Shown here piece by piece: positions 22,889 to 34,392 of a stretch of 64,000 bases of DNA; the stretch's first letter is position 1; each line of letters opens with the position of its first letter. The notes under the pieces were generated by a model that made no database searches, was not told the DNA's origin, and saw only the letters and a list, made by a program, of their open reading frames with translations. The translations under genes were made by a program, and so were the position numbers. Where the stretch lies: NCBI GenBank assembly GCA_036768485.1, contig JAVLUZ010000645.1, positions 310,001-374,000 on the forward strand. Reading direction: 5' to 3'. This DNA is from Mermis nigrescens. Lineage: Eukaryota > Nematoda > Enoplea > Mermithida > Mermithidae.

Positions 22889-23138
22889 TTAAAGTCGCCG
22901 TGAAACATCATTTCCCAAGTATTCCGCCGACAATCGTTCGGATTTTTCAATTTCCTGCCGTTTCAACTGCTCCAAAGAACGCCTGCGCTCCATCAAAGCC
23001 TTCAATTCCAACTCGAGAACGTCAACCTCGATGCTAAGCCGCTGCACCGCGTCAACACGACGCTGACGGCAATTTCGAGCAGCCACTTTGTTACGACCAC
23101 GGCGGCGAATTTTCCGAGCAATTTCCATTTGCTCAATG
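22889..23138 (-). CDS. CNC-bZIP transcription factor, last exon: basic region and leucine zipper
   Basis: This exon encodes the DNA-binding end of a cap'n'collar bZIP factor (Nrf/CncC/SKN-1 class, stress and proteostasis regulators acting at ARE-type sites). After acceptor TTGTAG it reads IEQMEIARKIRRRGRNKVAA, then RNCRQRR, then heptads rich in Leu/Val (VQRLSIEVDVLELELKALM) and a charged tail, with TAA at 22889-22891. The basic region RKIRRRG...AARNCRQRR resembles nematode SKN-1 more than Nrf (AAQNCRKRK), but unlike C. elegans SKN-1 a zipper follows. The first base completes a Gly codon from the upstream exon, so the phases agree. The end is short: about 30 residues typical of Nrf after the zipper are absent. 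Confidence 0.9.
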
Positions 23139-23213
23139 CTACAATTAGCACGCCCACATTTACTTGTTACGTTTTTAATTTAAAATTTACTATTTACATT
23201 TATAGCTTACACG

Positions 23214-23463
23214 CAGGGCCGTTTTTGGGTGGAAGCGCCCCCAACCGTTGGCCGAAAAAAATTTCGAAAGTTAGAATAATGCGCGAAATTTGAGCGAGAA
23301 AAATTTTTTCCGGAAAAGTTTGAATTTTGTGATCTTAAAGGATAGAGCATGTTTAAAAACGTCGAAAAAAGCGGTTTTCGCGAGCTAACCCGACGAATTT
23401 TTCGGGATATAGACTAATTTGTTTGGTCCGTCCCTCCATGTCAGAATTCTGGATACGAGCCTG
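23214..23463. mobile_element. hAT-like MITE, family K
   Basis: Termini CAGGGCCGTTTTTGGG and ATTCTGGATACGAGCCTG are inverted relatives. Flanks CTTACACG and CTTACACA match at 7 of 8. Family K also appears at 30461, 39182, 43531 and in decayed form elsewhere. Confidence 0.8.
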
Positions 23464-24082
23464 CTTACACATATGTATATGCATTTTGCACCTACGAAAT
23501 AGGACAAGCATTAAAACGATCCAATTTTTTAGGGGATTAAATTAATTTTCTTGAGCAGAACAAAATATGAATAAAATGCAGCATTTAGTTAACGTATTTT
23601 ATGACAAATTTTCGTTTCAGTGATTTTCATTGCATTTAGTGACTGCAGGATGAGGTGTACATTATCCAAAAGTCTAGTGGCACAGAAATTTTTATATAGC
23701 ACTATTAGATAGCTCTTCGATGTGCCATCTGATGCTCACCACCGCGAATTCATGTCATGAACTTCTTGTTAAAAAGCTGTTTTTTCCTGCCCTTTTATCC
23801 AGTCATTCAGCTTGAAATCATGTCGCTACTTTTGATCTAAATTGAAATGGTCAGTTTATAACTAAAAAGCATATGATTCAGAATGAACACATCATGCGAC
23901 TTCCTATTTGTACACGTACGTATATAAGACATTAGAAATCTAAGCCGCTGAAGGAAAAAGAACAATTTGCGGTGAAAACAATGCACATTGGATCCAGAAC
24001 TGAATAAACACAATTTACTACCCGACCATTTTCGGATTTCACCCCCACCCTCTGGCCACCTCTACCTTGCTTATGTATGTAT

Positions 24083-24510
24083 CATAGGTGCACAAGGTCA
24101 GGGTCGGCAGGGGGGGGGGTAGAATCTCAGAAATCCAAAACAGTAAATTTAACGTTCACAAATTTTCTGTTGTTTAAACGACCAAAATAGTCAAAATAGC
24201 CTATAAAACGTTTTTTTCGTAGTAATTTAGCATTTTTAAAGCATTTGTAGTTCATGCTGACTGCATTACATCACTTTTAACACTAAAAAATACAGAAATT
24301 AATCAATTTTTAGCGTTTTTTGGGTAAAAAAAGTATATAAAAGTACTAATCCGTGGCGGAGCGCCGAAAAATTTTGACATTTTTACTGATTTTGATATCA
24401 AAAATGATGCAGAACAAGACCAGTTTACCCAAAATCGCCGGACAGTACCGGTCTAGCTGACCCCTCGGGGGGGGGGTAATACCCCCTCACCCCCCCTATG
24501 GGAATGTGTG
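24083..24510 (-). mobile_element. hAT-like MITE, family B
   Basis: From CATAGGTGCACAAGGTCAGG to GGGAATGTGTG. The exact 8-bp duplication GTATGTAT is at 24075-24082 and 24511-24518. The internal hairpin is degenerate here (GGCGGAGCGCC near 24354). Confidence 0.88.
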
Positions 24511-24732
24511 GTATGTATGATTGGTACTGAAAAGTTTTTCGAAAGATATTACACCTGCCCATCAAATTTTCATTCGTAATAATATATGTTTTAATTAAAA
24601 AAATAAATAAAATTAAGATATCAAATTGAAAAACTGAAGCTTAACTAAATCCAGAATACCGAGCTTAAGCGAAAAAATCATGAGCTACATAATCAAAACG
24701 AAGTAAAGATTGCATACTACATAAAAGCTTAC

Positions 24733-24931
24733 CCATATTCACCGGTGCTTAAAAGCATTTGAAGTCTTTCGTAAGGCATATTAATAATATCATAGGCTGA
24801 TATATGAATGTTGTACAATTCGACTAAATATTCGTCTTTCAGACTGGGTTCGAAAACGTATTCGCCTTCAAGAGAAAAAGTGTCGGCCAAACGAGTAGCA
24901 CATGGCGTTTCAGATCGGAGTAATGAATGAG
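24733..24931 (-). CDS. CNC-bZIP transcription factor, exon 8 (CNC domain)
   Basis: Between acceptor TTTTTTATAG and donor GTAAGC. It encodes HSLLRSETPCATRLADTFSL, then EYVFEPSLKDEYLVELYN, then IHISAYDIINMPYERLQMLL and STGEY. The last part is the CNC domain, which packs against the basic region to extend DNA contact. It parallels 'PVSxxxIxxMxxxxLQxxL' in SKN-1 and 'PFTVEQIVSLPVEEFNDLL' in Nrf. The exon starts with two bases of a split codon and ends in phase 2, fitting the bZIP exon exactly. Confidence 0.88.
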
Positions 24932-27005
24932 CTATAAAAAATTGACAAGTTATAGAGTAGGCTTTAAGCGCAAATTCGGCACTGGGCTAGTACCACACGT
25001 GGGCAACAACAAAATTCTGGGGTCCGATGGAGCCGAATAGCCAAACATAGCACCAAAAATTTAATTCTGGTGGTCTATCGATTTGTGTGGGTCTTTCAGA
25101 TTTGAGGGGGTCCACACCACAGATGCACAGCATGACTGATCTTGGAGGTCAAGCCGGTCTGAGGGTCAAAAGTTGAGCCTTTTTAAGCCAAATGAATTCA
25201 AAACTGGTATGATCGCTGAAAAACCGTTAAAACTATGTTATTTCACAGTTAAAGGTCAATTTAAAGCACTTTTGAGAAGACTCTTAAATTTTCATCCATT
25301 TTTGATCTTCATTTTGCCTCATTTTCCCCAGAAAATTTTCCCATTTTTTCATTCTGGGAGTCTGGAGTCTAGATCCCAAACCCCATGTACATGTCTAGTC
25401 CAGAACCCCCAAGCCCCTGTGTGGCTAGTATTATGTTAAATGAAACCAAATGAGATTTACAAGCCATTTCGTACGATCCTGTGAGACACTAAATGCTAAT
25501 TTAGTAAAGCATTCTGCATCTAAAAGTATTCACTAGAAGCACTTATTTTAAAGAAGTTTAATGTGAAGTGTCTTAATAATAACACAAACGAGGTTCATTT
25601 CTGAGCGTAGAAGAACGCCACGAGAATATCTACTTATCAAAAACGATAAAAATAGGCATCAGACAAAATAAGCCACTTGCAGCGTTTTTAGGCAGTTCTT
25701 ATTCTGGACACAGTTCGATAGGAAAATAGTCGAATTATAAAAAAACTTGTGAATGTTCGGAGAAGATAATAAAGATAGGCAACAATACCTCCCCCCTTGG
25801 CCGGAAAAAATTTTGAGGCAAGATAATGCACAGAAAGATGGAAAAATTCAATGTTTTTGTCGTAAAATCTTCAAATTTTGGCGCTTCGCACCGATGTGAA
25901 GTACTTTCCATCATTTGGCTCAAGCCCGACCAAAAACTGACACTTTTTAAATAGATTTTCTATAATTTTTTTCTTAATTATAGTTTTACTAAATTACTAG
26001 ATAAAGCATGCCGAGAAACGTCAAAAAATGGGTTTTCGCGAGCTATCCCGTCAAATTTTCCGGAATATAGACCAATTTATGTTGGGTCCGCCCACCCATT
26101 GACCGTATCCTGGATAGGGGCCTGCCTATAACTATTGAACAGGGATAGCCCGTGGCCGACTTTTTTACCGGGGACGGGGCAATATGTTTTGCATACTAAT
26201 GCATGATGATCTTATAGTGTACACCTAGGACATTACCGCTACCTTATGCAGAGGCCCGCAGCTAGTATTTTATTTCGGGGGACAACATATTCCAAAAGTC
26301 AGATGTCTCGAGAATCATTAGGGGGTGGTCAACAGAAAGACAACCTTCTTGAGCGTTTGTCAAAATCTATCGCTTAAACCATCTGCGCAACTGGCTTTTC
26401 ATCATCCAGCGTAACTTTTCGTCTTTGTATTAATTTCGTTCATTAGCAAAGAAAAATAACCAAAAAATTAATAAAGCGTCGCGAATGCGCCAGAAAAAAT
26501 TTCACATGCTCTAACTCAACTTCGAAAAGGTTTAACGATGAAACGTATACATAAATAATCAATACCGCGCAAAGCCTCACAAATTTTGCGTTTACTAGCC
26601 CAAAGTACTACGCAAAAGCTCTGTTTGGGCGGTCTTTTATGTGCATTTCTTGAATTTTCAATTTTTTCTCAAGAAACACTTAAGAGAAACAAAAATTTCT
26701 CTTTAGTTTCGGGGGGTACTTACTGCACCCCTCCCCTTAGCTACGTACCTGCTTATGCAATAGTGTGATGATCCTACATGGGCATGCACAAACTTTTCAG
26801 GTTCAAAAGATTCAAGCCTAGTTACAAGGTTGGTCAAAATGTAATATATTTTTCCAATAATGCCACTGTTCATTTACATATCAGCCATATTACTTGCACA
26901 GATCAAAATATTTTACCCACGCCATGCAGACTAAATACAAATTATTGATAAGCTTAAGCTACGAATGTGTATTGTAACATTTGTGGTACAAAGCATATTT
27001 CTAAC
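24932..27005 (-). other. Intron sequence with decayed repeats
   Basis: 24985-25435 is a family A/I mosaic (ACACGTGGGCAACAAC; GATCTTGGAGGTCAAGCCGGTC; CTAGATCCCAAACCCC). 25780-26131 is a K relative (CCCCCTTGGCCGG, hairpin variant TTGGCGCTTCGCACC, ATCCTGGATAGGGGCCTG). 26220-26770 has other CCCC-rich remnants. 25440-25735 and 26780-27000 show nothing. Confidence 0.55.
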
Positions 27006-27114
27006 CATGCGAATTTTTACACAATTCTTTAATGTAGTTAGAAGCTGCAGATTGTTTGCCTTGTTGGTCAGACTGTCCTCCGTAGTTGCGTGGTAATCTG
27101 GCTTTCATGCTTAG
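27006..27114 (-). CDS. Tentative CNC-gene exon 7
   Basis: Coding sense reads LSMKARLPRNYGGQSDQQGK, then QSAASNYIKELCKNSH, and ends in phase 1. The start phase (0) and end phase (1) are exactly those needed to join the exons on both sides, and those exons cannot be joined directly. The acceptor (TTCATTTGAG) and donor (GTTAGA) are weak, and I do not recognise the peptide. The frame stays open for about 30 more codons upstream, so it could instead be a fragment of an unrelated repeat ORF. Confidence 0.4.
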
Positions 27115-27406
27115 CTCAAATGAACACCAGTTGGCCGTACGCCCATGATTGGAAATGATTATAATACATAAGCGAAAAGGGGTTAGTTAATTAGTGGGTT
27201 TTCCTGTTATTACGGGATGACGTAAAAAAATTTTAGAAATTAGAATTTATGGTCAGGGAGGACTGAGGAGTGAAATATAGTAGTTTTACTGTAGTAAATT
27301 GCGTTTTTTGGCCATTATTTCAAGAAAATTTCTTTAAAATACACTATTTTATACTAAACCCGCTCAATATCTCCTAACTTTTGTACCCTTCAGCGGGAGT
27401 AATACA

Positions 27407-27663
27407 CACACCTGGGCGTGGGAGTTTAGGGTATTCACCCCTCCCCGAGAAACCAAAATACCCCCTCCCAAACAAAATAACCCCCCAGAATTCAAGTTGT
27501 GAAATTTTTTGTTTTTTTCGCAATTTTTTGATGCCAATGGATAGTGCTCGATGAGAAACGTTGAAAAATGGTTTTTTTCGCCATACCACCATTTTTAAGG
27601 CTATTGTTTTACCTTTGAAAAATATTGCACCCCCTCCCCGAATTTCGGTGCCGCCCACCTATC
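27407..27663 (+). mobile_element. hAT-like MITE, family A
   Basis: From CACACCTGGGCGTGG to GCCCACCTATC, ending only 17 bp from the donor of CNC exon 6. No clear flanking duplication. Confidence 0.75.
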
Positions 27664-27679
27664 GTAATTCCCCTCTTAC

Positions 27680-28007
27680 CCTTCTTTCCCGGAAAGCTAT
27701 GAGGTCCGGGCTTGGGACATCCCTACTAACAAAGCATTGTCGCTTACGATCAAACGCTTGGGATTGAGCACAATAAGCGTGATCATGAGCAAAGGAAGCG
27801 TGGCTAGTGGATGGCCTATTGTCAGACGGATCGAAAAAGGATGAAGAGGTGGGAGATGGATTGAATCTAAGATCACTGGAAGTGCTGGGTGTATCACTCA
27901 ACGGATACGAACAAGGAATCGAACCGTCAACAGGATCTCTGGTTAGAGCCAAATGGTCGGTATCGTACTCGTATCCGTCATTTATAGTCGCATTAAATGA
28001 AAGAATA
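27680..28007 (-). CDS. CNC-bZIP transcription factor, exon 6
   Basis: Ser/Pro/Asp-rich low-complexity segment: ILSFNATINDGYEYDTDHLA, then a PSTSSDLRFNPSPTSSSFF stretch, ending SPDLIAFRERR at donor GTAAGA. This is typical of the disordered region before the CNC domain. It contains one N-glycosylation sequon (NAT). The acceptor used (GATTCGATAG at 28008-28009) leaves one base, which does not match the phase-0 end of the exon at 31165. Either a small exon is missing or the acceptor is the GAG before YDTDHLA, which would restore phase. Confidence 0.7.
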
Positions 28008-29543
28008 CTATCGAATCGAAATTTCAACGAAATGTTTCATTAATTTGCACGATTACTATAAGGGAATTAATCGATTGTCTCGTCTAACATAAAAAACCCA
28101 AAACTATTAAGCATTTATGGTATGCATGAGTAGCCATAAATTGCTCAAATTAATTCAGCTGACGGCTATACATAATCTTGGGGGGCTTGGGGGTTTTCAC
28201 CCACCCCCGTTACATTTAAACCCCCACCCCGGGAATTTTTTCAGCAACTCCCAAAATTCGAGATTTTCCAAAAAATTTGCGCAGAAAATGTGCCGTTTTA
28301 AGCAATCTAAGCTATGACAATATTTTTTCAGTTTGTTCGAATTCTTTTTACTTTTCAAATGTTTTTATGCTCTACAGAAAGATACAGCATCGTCAGAAAC
28401 GCCAAAAAATGATGTTCTTAGCGCGTATCCGCCATTTTTGAGCACAAAAAAGGAACTTTGAAACCCCCCCCCAGATTCCAATGCAGTGCATGTCTGCTGA
28501 CGGCAGTAATGATAACTGTTTAGAGAAACAGATAAATTAAAACACTGTAGAAGCCCATTCTGTAGCTTCTTTCCTGCCGTGAAAATTGCGTGAGATTCTC
28601 AATATATGTATTTATGTAAATTATGTATTGCTTCAACTCAAACCTGGGGAATGGATTTGGGTTCTATGGATACCGAACCCTCTTCGTGAGAGATTGATTG
28701 GTTGGTCACCAGCTAGGTCGTTTAACCCTGCTTTACATAAGAAAAAAGGCCCGAAAAGCCATTACATATTGAAAATTTGCTAATTCTCGTGCTGCAAAAA
28801 ATTTTGACATATGGCTGCATTAGGTTTTGAGAGTTAGTTGGTTGGTTAATTGGCCAGCTAGTTGGTTGATTGGTTGGCCTCCTGGTTGGCTGGTCGATTA
28901 ATTCTGCTAGATTTTTCATTATCTCTGTTACTTTCCTTATCTTTCTTTTCACTTTTATTCCAATTTAAACCTTGATTTTATATGGCCACCGGCCAAAGGT
29001 TCTATGGGTACCGGGTGGCCATAGTGTAGTCAAAATAGACGTCATTCCCCACCTATGCTTCTACTAAAAAATTATATTAATTTTCAATGAGTTTTTAGGA
29101 TCATTTATGCATAGCGAACCTAACCACATATTAAGATACGAAAAATTACTTTTTGCCGTATATTGTAATGATAGTGGTACTAAAATAATGCAGGTTCCAA
29201 ACCTGTTCAGACCGGTCTAACTAAGGGCTCAGCCCATTTTATGTAGGAGTGTTTCGATATCTTGAAGATTCCTAGATCATTCAAAGGTTTGTGAATTCAT
29301 CACAAGAATAAATACTCAAAAACTAATTTAATAAATAAAAATTTTCTCAATATCCATAGCCGAACACGTGGCTACAAACGCAAGCGGATAGGAAATGGGT
29401 GAATTCTACGACTAAATTCAAATGCTGAGAACCTTCCAATGATGAAAACAATCTCCAGCCATCATTCGATTTAAAATAGAGATAATTTGTAAATTTTATT
29501 GACTGATTTTATATAATTCTAAGGCACTTTCAAGCTTTTAAAG

Positions 29544-29942
29544 CACACATGCACATAGGGGTGAGGGGGTGTTACCCCTATACTGAAGGGTCAGCCGGAC
29601 AGACTGCCCGGTGATTCTGAGCTGATGGAACGTTAGGTCAACAGCAGTAAAAAAGTCAAAGCTTTATCCGGCGCTTCGCGCCGGATCAGTATTATAATGT
29701 ACTTTTACTCAAAAAGCGCGCAAAATGGATCAATTATTGCATTTTTTAGCGTTAAAAGTGATATAATGCAGTCAAAATGGATTATAAATGTTTTAAAAAA
29801 TGCGATGTTACCACGAAAAAACCTTTTATAGGCTATTTTAACCATTTTGATTGTTTAAACAGTCGGAATCGCGAACATTAAAATTACTGTTTTGGATTTT
29901 CGGGATTTTACCCCCTGCCGACCGGTAACTTGTGCATCTATG
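29544..29942 (+). mobile_element. hAT-like MITE, family B
   Basis: From CACACATGCACATAGGGG to CTTGTGCATCTATG. Flanks TTTTAAAG and TTTTGAAG match at 7 of 8. A perfect GC hairpin lies inside. Confidence 0.88.
29670..29682 (+). repeat. GC hairpin GGCGCTTCGCGCC in a family B element
   Basis: Perfect copy. The stem extends to 7 bp here (CCGGCGCTTCGCGCCGG). Confidence 0.92.
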
Positions 29943-30460
29943 TTTTGAAGTCGATTGAAACGTCACCAACTACTACTAATCTTTTCCGTATAAATACATA
30001 GAAATTCGGCATTATTTTGCTCAAATTTTATACTCGTGAATAAGACAGTATAAATAAATTGGCGTATAAATAGCGTTATCAAAAGCAGGAAGTCAAATAA
30101 AAGCGAACGAAGCACAATGATTAATCTTTGCTTATTCAATTATGCCATATTAAGAGCTTTATTCTGCAGAAAAGTTTTACAATAAAGCAGGAGCGCTAAA
30201 TAAAATGCCTCAAGCACCAGTGGAGAGTGTGAAGTTTTATTGTGCGACATCGTAATTATATCCTGTTCAAAAATAACTTTCGTAGTTTGTATTGTTTGCA
30301 TATGATTCGTTATGAGCTGAAAATTGTTTTCCGCGTACAAGGTCGCGCCCGAGAAATACGCATTAGATCACGCAGCGGCGGATCCAGGATTTTCCGACGG
30401 GGAGGGAACCCCAAATTTTCCCAATAATGTCAAAAATTGTCCAAAAATCCATACATTAGG

Positions 30461-30887
30461 CTCAGGCCCGTATCTAGGGGGTAGGAGGTACGTGCCCTCA
30501 CCTGAAATATGAGAATGATTTTTCCCTTACTCCCACCCTTTGCTTTTTTAGCCAAAAATCGCAAAAAAAATTCGGTTAGAGCCTATTTAGTCGCAAGCTC
30601 GCGGTTTAAACACTCCATTTTTAGTCTTTATACAACCTAAAGTATATTTTGTATGTATGTCTTCTGTTTTGCACAGGTTTTAAGCAGAAAATGGGCTTTT
30701 TTCATAAGGGTGTCTTAGATTCGCACCGTATTTAAGGCATCTGGGAAGCAAAATTTACAAAAGTGTACAGCTATAGTGGTTGTAAAACGTATTTTTTAAT
30801 TCATACTTCAGTCTCCCTTGTGTTTTCAAAAAATTTTAGTCGTGCCCCCCCCCCCTCGAAGCAAAATCCTGGATACGGACTTCATTA
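30461..30887. mobile_element. hAT-like MITE, family K
   Basis: Left end CAGGCCCGTATCTAGGGGG and right end ATCCTGGATACGGACTT are inverted relatives. ATTAGGCT flanks both sides, consistent with an 8-bp duplication. Just upstream, at about 30377, GCGGCGGATCCAGGATTTTC is the end of a related element. Confidence 0.75.
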
Positions 30888-31164
30888 GGCTTGAAGTATC
30901 GGTTTTTCGTCATTTAGTAGACAGAATCCTTTGTAATCCGAAAAAAGTAAGCAAATTCTTCTGTACACAAACTACTCTACTGGCCTTAAAAATTAAGTTT
31001 TCAGGGTGCTAAAATCAATAAATTTCATTAATGAATATAATCCGACGCGAAGCGCCGGTAAAATTTGAAAAATCAACATAAAAAAATGGATGAAATCATA
31101 AAAATACGCATAATTCCCAATTGCGCCCAACACTGCTCGGGCAAAAAAACTTGATAAAACTTAC

Positions 31165-31253
31165 ATTATCGACCTTATTCGCCCATTCGGATTTGAACGA
31201 CGTGTCTTTGAAGGAAGTGCCCATCCGACTGTCCTGATCTATTATGACAGCAG
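31165..31253 (-). CDS. CNC-bZIP transcription factor, exon 5
   Basis: Short exon with strong sites (acceptor TTCATCGACAG, donor GTAAGT). It encodes AVIIDQDSRMGTSFKDTSFK and SEWANKVDN. The first two bases complete a Pro codon begun in the exon at 34073, so the phases agree. No domain is recognised here. Confidence 0.8.
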
Positions 31254-31355
31254 CTGTCGATGAAGGTGTAAAAACTTAAGGATAATAAATCTTCAAGAAA
31301 ACACGACGTAACCACGCAACCACGCAAGGGCAAGGCAGAAATTCTGGGATACGAA

Positions 31356-32154
31356 CAGTGCTTTTTTGTATTCGGCAAAGATTTTTCCCGATGTACAAAG
31401 ACTTTTCAGGACCGTCTTTGTACATGTACAAAGATTTTTGGGAAGACAAAAACTGTAAAAGGCATAAAATTCCAAAAAAATTTCGGCGCTGCGCGCCAAA
31501 ATGAGTAATTGTTTGTCCTATATATCTTTAAAATGGCAGAATTCGCATTGAGAATGGAAAAATGTTGAGACAATTTTTAGTAATTTGTGACGTCAGAAAC
31601 CCAGAAATTAGCTAAAATACTTTAACAAAGATAGAAAAACCCTGTTTTACCACACTAAAATCGCTATTGTACCATATTATAGTACACAAAAATTTCGAAA
31701 TGGGACGTATTGGCGCCGCCGTTTTGGCGCCACACTCTTTGTAATATTATTAATTATTTGCATTTTATTTAGGATTAAGGTATAATACAGATTCTGAATG
31801 CCCATTCAATTCTCTACGTGATTATATAAATTACTTTTAGAATATCTTTGAATTACATAAATGAGATAATTAAATGCCTCTTAAAATATACTGGATTTTC
31901 TACAGTTCTTCAGTCGTACACAAATGAATACTCATCGAATCGAAAAGAACAATATGCTATTTTGTAGCTTGTAGAACTTGCTTTGTGAATATATATTTTA
32001 TTTTAAAATTGCTTCAAAATTAATTAGAATAATTTATTACTTGATGGCGCCAAAACGTCGTAGACCCCAAAAATTTGCATGTGCAAAATGTACAAAGACT
32101 TTTGGGGACCATCTTTGTACATGTACAAACGGACCTTGTACAAGAAAAACACTT
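31356..32154 (+). mobile_element. CAGTG-type hAT-like element
   Basis: Left end CAGTGCTTTTTTGTATTCGG, right end TACAAGAAAAACACTT. Flanks GATACGAA and GGTACGAA match at 7 of 8. Contains the palindrome CTTTGTACATGTACAAAG at 31416-31433, its 16-bp core again at 32114-32129, and a hairpin variant (GGCGCTGCGCGCC). About 31720-32060 is unrelated AT-rich sequence, probably another insertion. Confidence 0.75.
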
Positions 32155-34072
32155 GGTACGAATATTTCTAAAGGTCGAGTATGGGCTAAAAAAATTGATG
32201 AAAGAACAATTTCCAACGTTTTCGTAAAGTTCTATTTATTGGCATCAAAAATTGCTAATGAACCAGAGAAAAGGTTTTCAAAAAAAAGTATTCTAAGGCC
32301 AATCGTGTGAGCCATTATGTTCTGCGGGTCAAACCGGAGCTCTTTAACCCGAAACCTAAGTCACACGAGTGCATGCAACTATTGTCTCAAAAAATTCTTG
32401 CTCAACTTTAAACCTGAGCGAACAAACTCTCATTTACATGTTCCGATTTGACGGGTACGAGTAAAATGAACTCGTAATAGGCATATTTGAACCATTGATG
32501 CACACCATGGCTAATCTGGGGGGTCAGCCGGTCTGAAGGTTCAGTTAGTGAGCATTTTTGGGCCAAAATGAGCGCAAAAACTAATGTTAATGCTGAAATA
32601 GCGTTAAAACTACGTTATTCCACAGTTTTGGACAATTTCAAGCACTTTTGGAGAAAATTTTCAGTTTTCATTCACATTTGGTCCTCATTTTGTCCCATTT
32701 TCCCAACATTTTTATTTTTCCATTTCCGGAAGAAGGGGTCAAGAATCCTAACCTCCACGTGCGTGTCTGGTCTGGACTAAGACTGGTTTTCCAGGGGCTT
32801 TTAAAAGTCGATGAAACTCCTAAACCTACAAAAACGTAAAAAAATTTCATTCAGAATTGAGAATTGAGAATTTGACTTAGCTTTACTTTAGTTTTACACC
32901 AGCGAATGCAGTTATTAATTTCTGATCAATTAATGTGATTCGGACAAAAAGTTTTAAAAAACAAGGTCTCACTCTTTTTACGTACATATAGGAGGGAACT
33001 TATTTGCCGTTAGCTTTTACTAGTGAGTGAAAGAAAAATAATCATGCATGGGGTAAAGGGCAAACACTGGACACTGTCTAACATTGAACATTTGTTAAAT
33101 TAATCAGTTTAACTTCGTGAGTAATGTCATTCTTAATGCCAGTATTTTTTTATTTAGCGGTGAAAATACTAACTGACTTTGAAGAAAGGCTGAGTTTGCA
33201 GAGCTGCAGTGATTAATTTAAACAATATCCAATGTTTGACATCTTTAACTGTTAGCCTGAAACTCTCCTCAAGAAATTTTCAAAAGCTTCTATGGCCTTG
33301 AGGCGGTACAAATACTAATAACCGTTTTAAGTGCCATAGTCGGCCATTTCTAGTCGATTTTGAACAGGTTTTTAAAAAAAGGGAAACAAAATGGAAACTG
33401 GAAAAAACATAATGGAAAAATATGAACTTTTCTGGCAAAAATGAGGCAAAATAAAGGCCAAAATGGATGAAAATCGAAAATTTTCCTTCAAACTGCTTAA
33501 AATGAACGGAGAATTTTTCTAGTAAAAATCAAGCAAAATGAAGGTCAAAAATGGATTAACACCAGAAATACATAGCACAGGAATTCTAGAGGGGGTGCAA
33601 GTTTTGAGAGCCTCCTTTGGGCCCATTACTGGGGGTGTACGCGTCCAAAACATAGTTTTTCGGCGTTTCTGACGATACTCTAGAGCATAAAAACATTTCG
33701 AAAAAAACCAAAAAAGTCGAACAAATTGGACAAAATATAGTCAAAACATGAGTATATGGCGCAAAGCGCAGAAGCTTTGACACTATTGAGCAAATAAATA
33801 GTTAAAAATGCATAAAAAAGCACATTTTTTCACGAATTTTCCGGTAATTTTTGCAAACTTTTGAAAAATCGCAAATTCTGGCGGAATTGTGAAAAAATTT
33901 CTGGAGACGGGGTGAAAATAATTCTGGGGTTACCCCCAACCCAATATGATCATGCATGGTCTAGACTCCCAAGCCGGCCAAATGCATATGCATATGTATC
34001 TGATTACTACAGCTCATCTCTTTTTTCGATATGGGTACATATTTGCTTAAAATACGAATATAGCATATTTAC
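32155..34072 (-). other. CNC gene intron, repeats I and H and unique DNA
   Basis: About 32500-32800 is family I (GGGGGGTCAGCCGGTCTGAAGG; AAACTACGTTATTCCACAG). 32830-33590 shows nothing convincing. 33590-33960 is family H in reverse (TCTAGAGGGGGTGCAAG; CGTTTCTGACGATACTCTAG; GATCATGCATGGTCTAGAC). Confidence 0.55.
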
Positions 34073-34285
34073 GGGATTCGCGTCGCTCGAATGACTGAAC
34101 AACGTCATTGACGACCTGATTATCTGCGAAAATCGCCACGACGTCGTTGTCGGTTAGCATTAAGCTGGGAGTGGATAAGATATTAAATGCATCTGTTTCT
34201 GATGAGAGCGTCAAATTCATCGAAATAGGCGACGCCGGCGGCGAAAGGATGTCGACGTTCGACGACGATTCGCCGAGTCGATCAA
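34073..34285 (-). CDS. CNC-bZIP transcription factor, exon 4
   Basis: Acceptor TTATTTTTAG and donor GTAAAT. It encodes DRLGESSSNVDILSPPASPI, then SMNLTLSSETDAFNIL, then an acidic/hydrophobic DNDVVAIFADNQVVNDVVQS. This last stretch could be a transactivation segment. It contains a sequon (NLT). Phase 1 at both ends, fitting neighbours on both sides (TL|DRLG and ES|P). Confidence 0.85.
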
Positions 34286-34392
34286 CTAAAAATAAATAAA
34301 ATGAAAACGCCTGTCAAAACAATTATTTAGCCCAAAAATGGAATATTCCTTAACAAACATCTTGGGGGAGGGTGGTATGGACGGGGGGTTCC

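Larger units (their letters stand above)
23139..24732 (-). other. CNC gene intron with K and B elements
   Basis: Between donor GTAAGC (coding sense) and acceptor TTGTAG. Besides the two MITEs listed separately I see only AT-rich sequence, plus a family L end remnant at about 24019-24070 (CCACCCTCTGGCCACCTCT). Confidence 0.8.
28008..31164 (-). other. CNC gene intron, about 3.1 kb
   Basis: 28170-28500 is a family H repeat (CCCCACCCCGGGAATTTT; CAGAAACGCCAAAAAATGATG). 28690-28905 is low-complexity TTGG/GGTTGGTTG sequence. 29000-29535 shows nothing. Then come a B element and a K element. 31046-31058 is a hairpin variant (ACGCGAAGCGCC). Confidence 0.6.

Noticed and set aside
27895..27925. GGTTCGATTCC-like tRNA T-arm or B box on the minus strand
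   Set aside because: It lies within the CNC coding exon and has no matching acceptor, D or anticodon arms.
29340..29440. Possible additional CNC exon on the minus strand (after CTCAG)
   Set aside because: The translation is compositionally unremarkable, no good donor follows, and phases do not solve the junction problem.
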